Counted from the stretch's first letter, positions 16,835 through 31,372 are shown. The stretch is 64,000 bases of DNA from an uncultured Dysosmobacter sp. (GCA_947625655.1 CANQPD010000013.1:1-64000); one strand, 5' to 3'. Program-made: numbers and translations. The notes: generated by a model not told the origin, from the letters alone.

Positions 16835-18937
16835 TCACTCGTGCTTGGTGCGGGTCTCCACGATCTTGTCCCGCAGGCTCTTGGGCAGCTCACAGTAGCT
16901 GTGGGGCTCCATGGTGTACTGGCCGCGGCCCTGGGTGGAAGAGCGCAGGTCGGTGGCGTAGCCAAACATGTTGGCCAGAGGCACCAGAGCGTCCACCTGC
17001 TGTGCACCGGGACGGGCCTCCTGGCCCAGGATCTGGCCGCGGCGGGCGGTCAGGTCGCCGATCACGGTGCCCAGATAGTCGTCGGGGGCGATGACGCTGA
17101 CCTTCATGATGGGCTCCAGCAGGACGGGATCGGCCTTGCGCATGGCCTCCTTGAAGGCCATGGAGCCGGCGATCTTGAACGCCATTTCAGAGGAGTCCAC
17201 CTCGTGATAGGAGCCGTCGTACAGGGTGACCTTGACATCCACAACGGGGAAGCCGGCCACAACGCCGGACTGCAGGGCGCCGCGGATACCGGCGTCGACA
17301 GCGGGGATGAACTCCTTGGGAATGGAGCCGCCCACCACGGCGTTGACAAACTCGTAGCCCTTGCCGGACTCGTTGGGCTCGACCTTGATCTTGACATGGC
17401 CGTACTGGCCGGAACCGCCGCTCTGGCGCTTGTACTTGGTCTCCTGATCCACGGCCTTTTTGATGGTCTCCTTATAGGCGACCTGGGGAGCGCCGACATT
17501 GGCCTCCACCTTGAATTCGCGCAGCAGGCGGTCCACGATGATCTCCAGATGCAGCTCGCCCATGCCGGCGATAATGGTCTGGCCGGTCTCCTCATCGGTG
17601 TAGGTCTTGAAGGTGGGGTCCTCCTCGGCCAGCTTGATCAGGCCCATGGTCATCTTCTCCTGGCCGGCCTTGGTCTTGGGCTCGATGGCCACGCGGATGA
17701 CGGGCTCGGGGAATTCCATGGACTCCAGGATGATGGGGTGCTTCTCATCGCACAGGGTGTCGCCGGTGGTGGTATTCTTCAGGCCCACGGCGGCCTCGAT
17801 ATCGCCGGAGTAGACCTCCTCGATATCCTCCCGGTGGTTGGCGTGCATCTGCAGGATGCGGCCCATGCGCTCTTTCTGGTTCTTCACGCTGTTCAGCACG
17901 GTGGAACCGGTGGTCAAATGGCCGGAGTACACCCGGAAGAAGCTCAGGCGGCCCACATAGGGGTCGGTCATGATCTTGAAGGCCAGGGCGGCAAAGGGAG
18001 CGTTATCGTCGGAGGGACGCTCCTCCTCCTCCTCGGTCTTGGGGTTGACGCCCTTGATGGCGGGGACATCCAGGGGAGAGGGCATATAGTCGACGATGGC
18101 ATCCAGCATCTTCTGCACGCCCTTGTTCTTATAGGACGTGCCGCAGACGACGGGCACCATGTCGTTGTCGATGGTGGCCTTGCGGATGGCGGCGCGGATC
18201 TTCTCCTGGGGGACTTCCTCGCCGGCCAGGTACAGCTCCATGATCTCGTCGTCGAACATGGAGACGGCGTCCATCAGCTTCTCATGGTACTCGTTGGCCA
18301 GATCCATCATGTCCTCGGGGATAGGCTCCACACGCATGTCCTTGCCCAGGTCATCGTAGTAGATGTCGGCGTCCATCTCGATCAGGTCGATGATGCCCTT
18401 GAAGGTATCCTCGGCGCCGATGGGCAGCTGGATGGGCACGGCGTTGCACTTCAGGCGCTCGTCGATCATGCGCAGCACGTTGTAGAAGTCCGCGCCCATA
18501 ATATCCATCTTGTTGACGTAGATCATGCGGGGGACATGGTAGTTATCGGCCTGACGCCACACGGTCTCGGACTGAGGCTCCACACCGCCCTTGGCGCACA
18601 GCACGGTCACAGAGCCGTCCAGCACGCGCAGGGAACGCTGGACCTCAACGGTGAAGTCCACGTGGCCCGGGGTGTCGATGATGTTGATGCGGGTAGGCTT
18701 GAACTGGTTCTTGGAACCGGACCAATAGCAGGTGGTGGCAGCGGAGGTGATCGTGATACCACGCTCCTGCTCCTGGGCCATCCAGTCCATGGTGGCGGTG
18801 CCATCATGGGTCTCACCGATCTTATAGTTCACGCCGGTGTAGAACAGGATACGCTCGGTGGTCGTGGTCTTGCCTGCATCGATGTGAGCCATAATGCCGA
18901 TATTTCTGGTATTTTCAAGAGCTGTTTTTCTCGGCAT
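16835..18937 (-). CDS. fusA: Translation elongation factor G
   Basis: A 700-residue EF-G, the translocase GTPase. G1 [10 protein letters not shown], switch [15 protein letters not shown]3 DTPGHVDF and G4 NKMD are intact; domain IV ([19 protein letters not shown]) and domain V ([29 protein letters not shown], split here for reading) follow. Length is normal. It starts 15 nt after rpsG in the same direction. No extra N-terminal residues or tet(M)-type features are seen, so it is the housekeeping copy. Confidence 0.99.
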   Translation of the reverse strand: MPRKTALENTRNIGIMAHIDAGKTTTTERILFYTGVNYKIGETHDGTATMDWMAQEQERGITITSAATTCYWSGSKNQFKPTRINIIDTPGHVDFTVEVQRSLRVLDGSVTVLCAKGGVEPQSETVWRQADNYHVPRMIYVNKMDIMGADFYNVLRMIDERLKCNAVPIQLPIGAEDTFKGIIDLIEMDADIYYDDLGKDMRVEPIPEDMMDLANEYHEKLMDAVSMFDDEIMELYLAGEEVPQEKIRAAIRKATIDNDMVPVVCGTSYKNKGVQKMLDAIVDYMPSPLDVPAIKGVNPKTEEEEERPSDDNAPFAALAFKIMTDPYVGRLSFFRVYSGHLTTGSTVLNSVKNQKERMGRILQMHANHREDIEEVYSGDIEAAVGLKNTTTGDTLCDEKHPIILESMEFPEPVIRVAIEPKTKAGQEKMTMGLIKLAEEDPTFKTYTDEETGQTIIAGMGELHLEIIVDRLLREFKVEANVGAPQVAYKETIKKAVDQETKYKRQSGGSGQYGHVKIKVEPNESGKGYEFVNAVVGGSIPKEFIPAVDAGIRGALQSGVVAGFPVVDVKVTLYDGSYHEVDSSEMAFKIAGSMAFKEAMRKADPVLLEPIMKVSVIAPDDYLGTVIGDLTARRGQILGQEARPGAQQVDALVPLANMFGYATDLRSSTQGRGQYTMEPHSYCELPKSLRDKIVETRTKHE

Positions 18938-18952
18938 ACTGTTTCTCCTAAC

Positions 18953-19423
18953 TTACCAGCGGAAGTGTGCGAAGGCCTTGTTGGCCTCGGCAGCCTTGTG
19001 GACTTCCTCGCGCTTCTTCACGGCGGCGCCGGTGTTGTTGGCGGCGTCCATAATCTCGCCGGCCAGACGCTCGGCCATGGTCCGCTCGCTGCGGGCGCGG
19101 GAATACGCGGTCAGCCAGCGCAGCGCCAGGGTCTGGCGGCGGGCAGGGCGGACTTCCATGGGGACCTGATAGTTGGCGCCGCCCACACGGCGGGCCTTGA
19201 CCTCCAGGCTGGGCATAATGTTTTCCATAGCCTGGGTGAACACTTCAACGGGGTCCTTCTCGGTCTTCTCCTTGATCTGGTCGAAGGCCGCGTAGACCAC
19301 CTTCTGCGCCACACCCTTCTTGCCGTCCAGCATGACGCTGTTGACAAGTTTGGTCACCAGAATGGAGCCATATACGGGATCGGGCAGAACTTCTCTCTTG
19401 GGAACATTACCTCTTCTGGGCAC
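18953..19423 (-). CDS. rpsG: 30S ribosomal protein S7
   Basis: A 156-residue S7 that nucleates assembly of the 30S head. I take GTG 19423 as start (encoding [16 protein letters not shown]), because AAGGAGGG lies 7 nt upstream and the length then equals the family standard; a longer ATG frame would add six residues. The conserved [20 protein letters not shown] and [11 protein letters not shown] are present and the C-terminus is HFRW. Part of rpsL-rpsG-fusA. Confidence 0.98.
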   Translation of the reverse strand: MPRRGNVPKREVLPDPVYGSILVTKLVNSVMLDGKKGVAQKVVYAAFDQIKEKTEKDPVEVFTQAMENIMPSLEVKARRVGGANYQVPMEVRPARRQTLALRWLTAYSRARSERTMAERLAGEIMDAANNTGAAVKKREEVHKAAEANKAFAHFRW

Positions 19424-19513
19424 TATGCTTCCCTCCTTCATAATATTCTATGATCTCATAGGTACTCGAAAAGCATATTGCAGCCTTCCGTGTATGCCTG
19501 CCAAAGAGGCAAT

Positions 19514-19612
19514 GATGAATTGACAATGTACAATGGACAATTGACAATGAACCATGATCTGCGCTGGGCAAATCCCCATTGTCAATTGTCAATTTTCAAT
19601 TGTCAATTGATC
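19514..19612. repeat. Foldback repeat between rpsG and rpsL
   Basis: Two 36-nt arms (19514-19549 and 19577-19612), built from tandem TTGACAAT/CAATTGT words, are inverted copies of each other with about six mismatches, around a 27-nt loop. Such AT-rich foldback units look like miniature inverted-repeat elements. It sits inside an essential operon. Confidence 0.7.
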
Positions 19613-19654
19613 TATATAAACCTATTCGGCAAAGCTTTCAGTGTTTTGCAGAAC

Positions 19655-20071
19655 TTACTTCTGCTTGGGACGCTTGGCACCGTACTTGGAACGGCTCTGC
19701 ATACGGCCCTGGACACCCTGGGTATCCAGCGTACCGCGGATGATGTGGTAACGAACGCCGGGGAGGTCCTTGACACGGCCGCCGCGGATCATGACCACGG
19801 AGTGCTCCTGCAGGGAGTGGCCCACGCCGGGAATATAGGCGGTGACCTCATAGCCGTTGGTCAGACGCACACGGGCGATCTTACGCAGAGCGGAGTTGGG
19901 CTTCTTGGGGGTCGCGGTTCTCACGGCAGTGCAGACGCCTCTCTTCTGGGGAGAAGGCAGATCGGTGGTCTTGGTCTTCAGGGTGTTCAGACCGAACTGC
20001 AGTGCGGGAGAAGTGGACTTGTAGGTAGCCTGTTGTCTTCCTTTACGGACCAGCTGGTTAAAAGTAGGCAT
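19655..20071 (-). CDS. rpsL: 30S ribosomal protein S12
   Basis: A 138-residue S12 with the universal decoding-centre loops [11 protein letters not shown] and [13 protein letters not shown]. The lysines altered in streptomycin-resistant mutants (in PKKPNSA and RVKDLPG) are wild-type. GAAAGGAG precedes ATG 20071. Length fits the family. Confidence 0.99.
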   Translation of the reverse strand: MPTFNQLVRKGRQQATYKSTSPALQFGLNTLKTKTTDLPSPQKRGVCTAVRTATPKKPNSALRKIARVRLTNGYEVTAYIPGVGHSLQEHSVVMIRGGRVKDLPGVRYHIIRGTLDTQGVQGRMQSRSKYGAKRPKQK

Positions 20072-20166
20072 TGAATTTCTCCTTTCTTACATATTTTTGG
20101 CAGCCGCTTTCGCGGTCAGCCTTTATTTTTTGCGGAAAGCCGTGGGGCTATTCCGAAAAAACCAAA

Positions 20167-20412
20167 TTATTCAGACAGGACCGCCACCACAGATGCCCCC
20201 ACGGTGATGCGGCAGGCCTGGCCCAGCTGGGCCATGGTGCTGTCCGTCTCCACAGGGATGCCGGCGGCGGCGCAGCTGGCGGCCACGGGCTCTGTAATGG
20301 CGGGGTCGGCGTCGCAGGCGAGATACACCCGCTTGGCCCGTCCCTCCCGGATCGCTTTGCGGGACTGCTTCACGCCGATGACCTTGTCCTGGGAAGCAAG
20401 TTCCGTGATCAC
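20167..20412 (-). CDS. rplGB: L7Ae-family ribosomal/K-turn-binding protein (YbxF/RplGB type)
   Basis: An 81-residue L7Ae/L30e-fold protein with KVIGVKQSRKAIREGRAKRVYLACDAD, ADPAITEPVAASC and GIPVETDSTMAQLGQACRITVGAS, which matches the YbxF family that binds kink-turn RNA. Its place between rpoC and rpsL is the same as in Bacillus subtilis. GTG 20412 is the start, since AGGAGG is 8 nt upstream; the upstream ATG and TTG codons lie before or inside the ribosome site. Confidence 0.92.
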   Translation of the reverse strand: MITELASQDKVIGVKQSRKAIREGRAKRVYLACDADPAITEPVAASCAAAGIPVETDSTMAQLGQACRITVGASVVAVLSE

Positions 20413-20469
20413 GGGAAGTTCCTCCTGTTTGCATGGCAAAATTCGCGGAATCTACCCGCGCATTTGGAA

Positions 20470-20498
20470 ATTATAGCATAGGTCTTGCAAGCCGTCAA
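20470..20498 (-). promoter_or_regulatory. Promoter of the rplGB-rpsL-rpsG-fusA operon
   Basis: TTGACG (20493-20498), 17-nt spacer, TATAAT (20470-20475) on the minus strand, about 58 nt before the L7Ae start. Confidence 0.88.
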
Positions 20499-20614
20499 GT
20501 ATTTCTGAAAAACGGATTTTTATTTTTTGCGGGGCGGAAAATTTCTCATTTCCGGCGGCTTTCCCGCCTTTTTTTGCAAGCCGTATCCACTCCTCCGCCC
20601 CATGGGCGGGAAAA

Positions 20615-20638
20615 GGCGGCCGCGTTCCCGCGGCCGCC
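20615..20638 (-). terminator. rpoBC terminator
   Basis: Minus-strand GGCGGCCGCG, GGAA loop, CGCGGCCGCC, then TTTTCCC, 24 nt after the rpoC stop. It insulates rpoBC from the str operon. Confidence 0.88.
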
Positions 20639-20661
20639 TTTGGCGTTCAGTTGACCAGGTC

Positions 20662-24444
<3,783 letters not shown>

Positions 24445-24506
24445 GTTTCGATATCCTCCTTCAATGATCCAGAAATATTAGCGTGACGAATGGGGCGTGT
24501 TCTGGA

Positions 24507-27500
24507 TCATTCGTCATCGAAGTCAACATCGATGTCCGCGCCGGCGTCCTCCGGGGCGTCCTCGATATCGAAGCCGGACTCCTGGAAGTCGGCGTCCTCG
24601 GCAAAGGCGCGGTGGCGGTCGTCATCGGCATCCATCCGGGCCAGGTTGAAGGTATCCATGGCGTCCTCGTCCTCCTTCAGCTCGATGGTGTTGCCGTCGG
24701 CGTCCAGCACCTGGATATCCAGGCACAGGGACTGCAGCTCCTTCACCAGGACCTTGAAGGACTCCGGCACGCCGGGCTGGGGCACGTTGTGGCCCTTGAC
24801 GATGGCCTCGTAGGTGCGGACACGGCCCGTCACATCGTCGGACTTGACGGTCAGGATCTCCTGCAGAGTGTAAGCCGCGCCGTAGGCCTCCAGGGCCCAG
24901 ACCTCCATTTCGCCGAAGCGCTGGCCGCCGAACTGGGCCTTGCCGCCCAGGGGCTGCTGGGTGACCAGGGAGTAGGGGCCGGTGGAGCGGGCGTGGATCT
25001 TATCGTCCACCAGGTGGTGCAGCTTCAGGAAGTACACATAGCCCACGGTGACCTTGTTGTCAAAGGGCTCGCCGGTGCGGCCGTCGTACAGCACGCTCTT
25101 GCCCTCGGGGTCCAGGCCGGCCTCTTTCAGCAGGTCCTGGATGTCGCCGTAGGTGGCGCCGTCGAAAATGGGGGTGGCCACCTTGATGCCCAGCTTCTGG
25201 GCGGCGTAGCCCAGATGGACCTCCAGCACCTGGCCGATGTTCATACGGGAGGGCACGCCCAGGGGGTTCAGCACGATGTCCAGCGGGGTGCCGTCGGGCA
25301 GGAAGGGCATATCCTCCTGGGGCAGGACCCGGGAAACGACGCCCTTGTTGCCGTGGCGGCCGGCCATCTTGTCGCCCACCTGGATCTTGCGGCGCTGGGC
25401 GATATACACCCGGACCACCATGTTCACGCCGGGGCCCAGCTCGTCGCCGTTCTCCCGGGTGAAGACCTTGGTGTCCAGCACGATGCCGCTCTCGCCGTGG
25501 GGGACCTTCAAAGAGGTGTCCCGGACTTCCCGGGCCTTTTCGCCGAAGATGGCCCGCAGCAGGCGCTCCTCGGCGGTGAGGTCGGTCTCGCCCTTGGGGG
25601 TGACCTTGCCCACCAGGATGTCGCCGGACTTGACCTCCGCGCCCACGCGGATGATGCCGTTCTCGTCCAGGTCCTTCAGGGCGTCCTCGCCCACGTTGGG
25701 GATGTCCCGGGTGATCTCCTCGGGGCCCAGCTTGGTGTCCCGGGCGTCGATCTCGAACTCCTCGATGTGGATGGAGGTGTACAGGTCCTCCCGCACCAGG
25801 CGCTCGTTCAGCAGCACGGCGTCCTCGTAGTTATAGCCCTCCCAGGTCATGAAGCCAACCAGGATGTTCTGGCCCAGGGCGATCTCGCCCTGCTCGGTGG
25901 CGGGGCCGTCCGCCAGGACGGTGGGGTCCGCGCCGCCGTGGACCCGCTCGCCCACGTCCACGATGGGGCGCTGGTTGATGCAGGTGGTGTGGTTGGAGCG
26001 CAGGAACTTGGTCAGCTTGTAATCCTTGGTCTCGCCGCTGTCGTACTTGACGGTGACGTGGCGGGCGTCCACGGAGGTGACCACGCCGTCGCCCTCGGCC
26101 AGAACCACGATCTCGGAGTCAATGCAGATCTTATGCTCCATGCCGGTGCCGACGATGGGCGCGTGGGGCCGCAGCAGAGGCACGGCCTGCCGCTGCATGT
26201 TGGCGCCCATCAGGGCGCGGTTGGCGTCGTCGTTGGGCAGGAAGGGGATCATGGCGGTGGCGATGGAGACCATCATCCGGGGGGAGACGTCGATATAGTC
26301 CACCCGCTCCCGGTCCACCTCCACGATCTCGTCGCGATGGCGGGCGGTGATACGGGCGTTGATGAGGCAGCCGTTCTCGTCCACCGGCTCCACGGCCTGG
26401 CCGACGATGTAGTTGTCCTCCTCGTCGGCGGTCATGTAGGTGATGGTGTCCGCCACCTTGCCGGTGGCCTTGTCCACCGCGCGGTAGGGGGCCTCGATGA
26501 AGCCGTACTCATTGATGCGGGCATAGGTGGCCAGATAGGAGATCAGGCCGATGTTGGGGCCCTCAGGGGTCTCGATGGGGCACATGCGGCCATAGTGGCT
26601 GTAGTGCACGTCCCGGACCTCCATGTTGGCGCGCTCACGGCTCAGGCCGCCGGGGCCCAGGGCGGACAGGCGGCGCTTGTGGGTCAGCTCGGCCAGGGGG
26701 TTGGTCTGGTCCATGAACTGGCTCAGGGGGCTGGAGCCGAAGAATTCCTTGATGGCGGCGGTGACGGGCCGAATGTTGATGAGGCTCTGGGGCGTCACGA
26801 TGTCCAGGTCCTGGATGGTCATGCGCTCCCGGATGACCCGCTCCATGCGGGAAAAGCCGATGCGGAACTGGTTTTGCAGCAGCTCGCCCACGCAGCGCAG
26901 GCGGCGGTTGCCCAGATGGTCGATATCGTCCTTGGAGGAGATGCCCCGGGCCAGGCCGTTCATATAGTTGATGGAGGTCAGGATGTCGTCGATGATGATG
27001 TGCTTGGGCACCAGGGCGTCCTTGTGCAGCTTGATCTGGTCGATCAGCTCCTCGCCGGAATACTGGCCCAGCAGCTCCTGCAGCACCTCATAGCGGACCC
27101 GCTCCTTGATGCCGCACTTCTCCAGGGGATCGAAGTCCACATAGTGCCCCAGATCGCACATCTTGTTGGAGAAGACCCGCAGGGGCTCGCCCTCCACGTC
27201 GATGGTGACCTCGCCCACACCCACGGCGTCCAGCATCCGGGCGTCCTCCTTGCTCAGCAGGTGACCCGCGTCAAACAGGATCTCGCCGGTGGCGGGGTCC
27301 GCCGCGGGGTAGACCAGCTTATAGCCGGTGACCCGCTGCCACAGAGACAGCTTTTTATTGAACTTGTAGCGGCCCACGACGGACAGATCGTAGCGCCGGG
27401 CGTCGAAGAACAGGTTGTTGATCAGGGTCTCCGCGGCCTCCACCGTGGGGGGCTCGCCGGGACGCAGCTTGCGGTAGATCTCCAGCATGGCGTCCTCATA

Positions 27501-28184
27501 GTTCTTGCAGGGGTCCTTCTCCAGGGTGACGGCGATCCGGGGATCATCGCCGAAGCGGTCCAGGATCTCCGCGTCAGTCCGCAGGCCCAGGGCGCGGATC
27601 AGGCAGGTGATGGGGATTTTGCGGTTCTTGTCGATGCGGACCCAGAAGACCTCGTTGGCGTCGGTCTCATACTCCAGCCAGGCGCCCCGGTAGGGGATGA
27701 CGGTGGAGGTCAGGATGGGCAGGTCGGTCTTGATGTCCGTCTCCTTGCCGTAGTACACGCCGGGAGAGCGGACGATCTGGGAGACCACCACGCGCTCCGC
27801 GCCGTTGATGACGAAGGTGCCGGAGTGGGTCATCAGGGGGAAGTCGCCCATGAAGATCTCCTGCTCCTTGATCTCCTCGGTCTCCTTGTTGCGCAGGCGG
27901 ACCTTGACCTTCAGCGGCGCGGCGTAGGTGGCGTCCCGGGCCTTGCACTCCTCCACGTCGTACTTGGGGGCCTCGTCCATCTTATAGTCGATGAAGGTCA
28001 GCTCCAAGTTGCCCTGGTAGTCCGTGATCGCGCCCACGTCGTTGAAGACCTCCCGCAGGCCGGTGTCCAAAAACTCCTGGTAAGACGTCTTCTGGATCTC
28101 CAGAAGATTCGGCATGGGGACGACTTCCTCATACCGGGCAAAGTTCTTACGAAGGGTTTTTCCGTAAAGTCTGTCTTTGGCCAT
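24507..28184 (-). CDS. rpoB: RNA polymerase beta subunit
   Basis: A 1225-residue beta subunit. The true start is ATG 28184 ([15 protein letters not shown]), with AAAGGTGA 8 nt upstream; the open frame continues 45 codons further up but that part is not protein-like. The rifampicin pocket reads [20 protein letters not shown], with the Asp, His and Ser hot-spot residues wild-type, which predicts rifampicin sensitivity. The acidic C-terminal tail ([17 protein letters not shown]) is of the kind seen in Oscillospiraceae. It is the first gene of rpoBC, with a leader of about 200 nt. Confidence 0.99.
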   Translation of the reverse strand: MAKDRLYGKTLRKNFARYEEVVPMPNLLEIQKTSYQEFLDTGLREVFNDVGAITDYQGNLELTFIDYKMDEAPKYDVEECKARDATYAAPLKVKVRLRNKETEEIKEQEIFMGDFPLMTHSGTFVINGAERVVVSQIVRSPGVYYGKETDIKTDLPILTSTVIPYRGAWLEYETDANEVFWVRIDKNRKIPITCLIRALGLRTDAEILDRFGDDPRIAVTLEKDPCKNYEDAMLEIYRKLRPGEPPTVEAAETLINNLFFDARRYDLSVVGRYKFNKKLSLWQRVTGYKLVYPAADPATGEILFDAGHLLSKEDARMLDAVGVGEVTIDVEGEPLRVFSNKMCDLGHYVDFDPLEKCGIKERVRYEVLQELLGQYSGEELIDQIKLHKDALVPKHIIIDDILTSINYMNGLARGISSKDDIDHLGNRRLRCVGELLQNQFRIGFSRMERVIRERMTIQDLDIVTPQSLINIRPVTAAIKEFFGSSPLSQFMDQTNPLAELTHKRRLSALGPGGLSRERANMEVRDVHYSHYGRMCPIETPEGPNIGLISYLATYARINEYGFIEAPYRAVDKATGKVADTITYMTADEEDNYIVGQAVEPVDENGCLINARITARHRDEIVEVDRERVDYIDVSPRMMVSIATAMIPFLPNDDANRALMGANMQRQAVPLLRPHAPIVGTGMEHKICIDSEIVVLAEGDGVVTSVDARHVTVKYDSGETKDYKLTKFLRSNHTTCINQRPIVDVGERVHGGADPTVLADGPATEQGEIALGQNILVGFMTWEGYNYEDAVLLNERLVREDLYTSIHIEEFEIDARDTKLGPEEITRDIPNVGEDALKDLDENGIIRVGAEVKSGDILVGKVTPKGETDLTAEERLLRAIFGEKAREVRDTSLKVPHGESGIVLDTKVFTRENGDELGPGVNMVVRVYIAQRRKIQVGDKMAGRHGNKGVVSRVLPQEDMPFLPDGTPLDIVLNPLGVPSRMNIGQVLEVHLGYAAQKLGIKVATPIFDGATYGDIQDLLKEAGLDPEGKSVLYDGRTGEPFDNKVTVGYVYFLKLHHLVDDKIHARSTGPYSLVTQQPLGGKAQFGGQRFGEMEVWALEAYGAAYTLQEILTVKSDDVTGRVRTYEAIVKGHNVPQPGVPESFKVLVKELQSLCLDIQVLDADGNTIELKEDEDAMDTFNLARMDADDDRHRAFAEDADFQESGFDIEDAPEDAGADIDVDFDDE

Positions 28185-28342
28185 CTTCTCATTCACCTTT
28201 CTTCTGCCCGCTCCGCCCTGTCCGGCGGCGGGGGCAAGTTGTTTGTTGAAAAAGGGGCGAAAAAGCGATACGCGCGGAAGCGTTGTTAAAAATCTTTCTT
28301 CCCGCCCTTGCATTGCCATGGGAAATGTGCTATCCTAACCGT

Positions 28343-28418
28343 AGGTAATAAAGATGGGGTTCTATCCCACCTCATCATATAAGCGATTCATTTTACCATG
28401 GCATCTCTTTGATGTCAA
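28343..28418 (-). promoter_or_regulatory. rpoBC promoter and leader hairpin
   Basis: TTGACA (28413-28418), 17-nt spacer, TAAAAT (28390-28395) on the minus strand. Soon after the start point the leader has GATGAGG ... CCCCATC (28376-28343), a probable hairpin, and then about 150 nt before the rpoB start. No L10/L7-L12 genes precede rpoB here, so rpoBC is its own operon. Confidence 0.8.
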
Positions 28419-28435
28419 GGGATTTTTTGGCGTGA

Positions 28436-28460
28436 CCGGGCGAAAGGCCCGGCTTTTTTT
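28436..28460 (+). terminator. Plus-strand terminator facing away from rpoB promoter
   Basis: CCGGGC, GAAAG loop, GCCCGG, then C and seven T on the plus strand. No plus-strand gene lies to its left, so it could only end transcripts antisense to rpoB. Confidence 0.6.
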
Positions 28461-28493
28461 ATGGCGAAAGGACGCCGCCCGCGCAAATTGCAA

Positions 28494-28526
28494 AAAGACC
28501 GGCTGACGATCCGTCAGCCGGTCTTT
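28494..28526. terminator. Terminator after the 61-residue membrane protein gene
   Basis: 15-bp arms AAAGACCGGCTGACG and CGTCAGCCGGTCTTT with an ATC loop; the minus strand continues with a T run. Confidence 0.88.
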
Positions 28527-28535
28527 GACCTCCCA

Positions 28536-28721
28536 TCAGTCGTACAGCTCCTCGTCGGCGTAGTCGTCGAATTCAGAGCCGAATTTCTTGCACAGGCGCT
28601 TCTTCATGCCGCAGCAGCCGACGCTCAGGTCGTGCCACCCGCCGATCAACAGGCAGACAAACGCGGCGAAGGCCAGGCTGGCGCCGATGATTTTCATGAC
28701 CATGCTTGCGGTTTTGCTCAT
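28536..28721 (-). CDS. Small single-span membrane protein
   Basis: A 61-residue protein with a hydrophobic segment (VMKIIGASLAFAAFVCLLIGG, about 8-28), a Cys pair (GCCGMKK) and an acidic end (EFDDYADEELYD). AGGAGGG precedes ATG 28721 and a terminator follows, so it is expressed as a unit. No family recognised. Confidence 0.7.
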   Translation of the reverse strand: MSKTASMVMKIIGASLAFAAFVCLLIGGWHDLSVGCCGMKKRLCKKFGSEFDDYADEELYD

Positions 28722-28811
28722 GGTGATCCCTCCTGTTTTTTCATCGTTTTCGCGGTCATGAAGCTATCATACACCTTTTCTTCGGGTTTTACAACTGTTT
28801 TTCCGGGAAAT

Positions 28812-29510
28812 TCACCCCTCCGGCGCGTAGGGGGCAAATTCCAGCCGCTCCAGCCCGGATGTCTCCAGCAGGGCATAGCCCTCCCGGCCTTTGACGGCGT
28901 AGCGGAGCTGAAACACCTGCCGCTCCGGGTCGTAGACCGCGTCAAGGGAGACGGCCCCCCGGTCGTCGATGCCCGGCAGGCCCTCCTGGCTGTGGCGCCC
29001 CAGCCAGACCTCGTCCCCCCGGCGCTGGTAGACGTAGACGCTCCGGCGGCCGTCGCCGCCGTAGGTGACATTGCTCACCAGCTCCGCCTCCCCCGCCCCG
29101 TCCAGATCCACGGACCAATCCTGGGGCGGGCCCCAGCCGAAGCTCCGGGCGATCTCCCGGGCGGCGCCGTCCTCCACGGCATAGTAGGCGCGCAGGCTCC
29201 AGTCCTCCGCCGGATCCTCCACCGCCAGCCCCTGGCGGGCCGTCAGGCGGAAGCCGTCCCAGCCCATGACATCGGTAAAGGGCTCGGTGAAGATGTCCTC
29301 CGCCCGGACGTCGGCCAGTGTCCGGAGCACGCGCTCCTCCCGGCCGCCGGGGCACAGCACCACGTCCAGGGCGCCCGCCGTCCCGCTGTCCCGCAGGGAC
29401 ACCTGACAGCCCCCGTATTCCTCCGTCCAATAGGTCCGCGGAGACCGTGCCGCAGCGCCGCAGCCCGTCAGCAGCAGCAGACACATGCCCAGCAGCCATT
29501 TTCTCTTCAT
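28812..29510 (-). CDS. Lipoprotein of unknown function
   Basis: A 232-residue lipoprotein: MKRKWLLGMCLLLLTGC gives a good lipobox (L-T-G-C, Cys17). The mature part is beta-rich with DWSVDLDGAGEAELVSNVTYGGDGRRSVYVY (a calcium-like or FG-GAP-like DLDGxGExE element at about 132-140) and LRYAVKGREGYAL. AGGG/GGAGG lies before ATG 29510. I infer a cell-surface location; function is unknown. The gene is the last host gene before the rlmD-targeting element. Confidence 0.75.
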   Translation of the reverse strand: MKRKWLLGMCLLLLTGCGAAARSPRTYWTEEYGGCQVSLRDSGTAGALDVVLCPGGREERVLRTLADVRAEDIFTEPFTDVMGWDGFRLTARQGLAVEDPAEDWSLRAYYAVEDGAAREIARSFGWGPPQDWSVDLDGAGEAELVSNVTYGGDGRRSVYVYQRRGDEVWLGRHSQEGLPGIDDRGAVSLDAVYDPERQVFQLRYAVKGREGYALLETSGLERLEFAPYAPEG

Positions 29511-29571
29511 AGGGCACCTCCCTGATGGAATGCTCCATTGTATGGCGGCGGGTGGGAAAGCAGAACGGAAA

Positions 29572-29598
29572 AAGCGGCCGCCCGATGGGCGGCCGCCT
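29572..29598 (-). terminator. GC-rich terminator, originally that of host rlmD
   Basis: Minus-strand GCGGCCGCCC, ATC loop, GGGCGGCCGC, then TTTTTCC. It now follows the serine recombinase, but by position it is the terminator that stood behind rlmD before the element inserted. Confidence 0.85.
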
Positions 29599-29605
29599 GA
29601 GCGGT

Positions 29606-31291
29606 TCAGCAGGGCTCCTCCGGCAGGAGACTGACGACGGTCTCAGTATGTGTATCGCTGTCCAAACCGATTTCCATATCTTCCTCTATGGTAGGAAGTT
29701 TGAGTTTCATGGACTTCAGCCACTGACCGTTTGGCTGCCGTTCCTCGAAGATACGAATTTCGGAAATCAGCGACTCCATAATATGTCGCCTTTCCAGTTC
29801 GTCCATGACAGAGTATAGCCTATCGAAGTAAATCAGCACCTTATAGATATTGTCAGCCGTCAGCTTCTCCGCTTCAATGGCTGTTTTCTTTGCTCTGGCT
29901 TCGATCAGGAGAGACTCCGCATCCTCGATCTTATCATACATCTTGTAGAGACGATCATCAAGGTCTGATTTGCGTTTGAGGTAGTGTTTATCGTCCGGGT
30001 CAAGCGAGTCGATCTCATCTATCAGCTTAGACTTGATGGAGTAGCTCTGACGGAGCTGTTTCTCGTAGTTGGCGATCTCCTGCTCGATAGCGGAGGTGTC
30101 CACCTTCATGCTGATCTTCTGCTGCATCAGCGCGGCGAACTTCGGATTGCTGACCAGCTTGGTGATAACCTCTGCCACAGCGGTATCCAGAAGTTCTTCA
30201 TTGATCTGCTTTTTGTAATTGCATTTATGACCACGGGTCATGGTGCGGTGCTTGCAGCCATAGTAGAAGAAATCCTTGTACTTCGTACCGTCTGCCTTGT
30301 GCTTGACACTCTTATTGCCATACATGCCTGCTCCGCAGATCGGACACTTTACGATTCCGGAGAGCAGATGGATTTTTGTATCTTTTCCACGGTTGACATG
30401 CTCGTATTTTTTTGCCTGTGCCAGCAGCTTCACCTGTGCGTCATGCCACAGATCTTCGGATACAATGGCTTCATGCTGACCATCCACCAGCAGGTAATCG
30501 TCTTGCTCTACAAGCCGGTAATCGTTTCTTGTACCATGCACTTTTTCTGTCCTGCGCCTGCCGTAGGCGATTTTGCCGCAGTATACGGGGTTTTTCAGTA
30601 TTCTGCGGATGAGGGCAGCGTCAAACAGCGGCCTCTTACCATTCTGGCGTTGGATTTTGTAAATGCCGTGGTTAGCAAGGTATCTGGCAAGACCGTTTGC
30701 ACCCATGTCGGTATGCACATACTGGTCGAAGATCACACGGATCGCTTCGGCTTCTTCCTCGTTGATAAACAGTTGGCCCTTTTCCAGCGTATAACCATAG
30801 GGAGCAAATCCGCCGTTCCATTTGCCCTCGCGGGCTTTCTGTATCCTGCCCTCCATGGTCTGCACACGGATGTTCTCACGTTCGATCTCTGCGACCGCTG
30901 ACAGGACGGAGATCATCAGTTTGCCTGCATCCTTGGAGGAATCAATGCCATCCTCAACGCAGATCAGATTGACACCGAAGTCCTGCATGACCTGTAAGGT
31001 GGACAGCACATCCGCCGCGTTTCTGCCGAAGCGGGAGAGCTTGAACACCAGCACATAGGAGACGCCATCCTTACCGGATCTGATATCCTCCATCATCTGA
31101 CTGAACTGTGCTCTGCCCTCAATGGACTTACCGGATTTGCCAGCGTCCTCATATTCCCCAACGATCTCATAGTCATTGTACTCGGCAAATGCTTTCATTC
31201 TGGCTTTCTGCGCATCCAGAGAGTATCCATCCACCTGTATCGTAGTGGAGACTCTTGTATAAGTATATACTTTTATTTTGTCTTTTTTCAT
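29606..31291 (-). CDS. Large serine recombinase (integrase of the rlmD element)
   Basis: A 561-residue large serine recombinase. The catalytic domain has YTYTRVSTTIQVDGYSLD with nucleophile Ser15 and LVFKLSRFGRNAADVL; the recombinase domain (about 160-270) has NGGFAPYGYTLEKGQL and RRILKNPVYCGK; a Zn ribbon (CPICGAGMYG ... CKHRTMTRGHKC, about 315-350) and a coiled coil (about 390-480) follow. It should integrate and excise the element between attB in rlmD and attP. Its last residues (THTETVVSLLPEEPC) are read across the left junction, so the last dozen codons come from the host rlmD end and will change on excision. Confidence 0.93.
   Translation of the reverse strand: MKKDKIKVYTYTRVSTTIQVDGYSLDAQKARMKAFAEYNDYEIVGEYEDAGKSGKSIEGRAQFSQMMEDIRSGKDGVSYVLVFKLSRFGRNAADVLSTLQVMQDFGVNLICVEDGIDSSKDAGKLMISVLSAVAEIERENIRVQTMEGRIQKAREGKWNGGFAPYGYTLEKGQLFINEEEAEAIRVIFDQYVHTDMGANGLARYLANHGIYKIQRQNGKRPLFDAALIRRILKNPVYCGKIAYGRRRTEKVHGTRNDYRLVEQDDYLLVDGQHEAIVSEDLWHDAQVKLLAQAKKYEHVNRGKDTKIHLLSGIVKCPICGAGMYGNKSVKHKADGTKYKDFFYYGCKHRTMTRGHKCNYKKQINEELLDTAVAEVITKLVSNPKFAALMQQKISMKVDTSAIEQEIANYEKQLRQSYSIKSKLIDEIDSLDPDDKHYLKRKSDLDDRLYKMYDKIEDAESLLIEARAKKTAIEAEKLTADNIYKVLIYFDRLYSVMDELERRHIMESLISEIRIFEERQPNGQWLKSMKLKLPTIEEDMEIGLDSDTHTETVVSLLPEEPC
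29634..29650. other. Left attachment junction (attL) of the rlmD element
   Basis: ACGACGGTCTCAGTATG matches the right junction ACTACCGTCTCCACATG at 12 of 17 positions, with GTCTC (29640-29644) identical. Both encode H-x-E-T-V-V in the same frame on the minus strand. The exact 2-bp crossover cannot be fixed from one sequence. Confidence 0.7.
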
Positions 31292-31344
31292 ATCATCATC
31301 CTTATCCGTAATTTGTTCTACAGGTCGTAGTGCCTTATGTAACC

Positions 31345-31372
31345 CCTACTCCGAAATGATTTTCAGAGTAGG
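31345..31372 (-). other. Hairpin ahead of the serine recombinase gene
   Basis: CCTACTCCGAAA and TTTCAGAGTAGG pair with one mismatch around a 4-nt loop. There is no T run after it on the minus strand, so it is more likely a leader or processing structure than a terminator. Confidence 0.5.

Noticed and set aside
16742-19453. 903-residue plus-strand frame over fusA and rpsG
   Set aside because: Antisense shadow of conserved genes.
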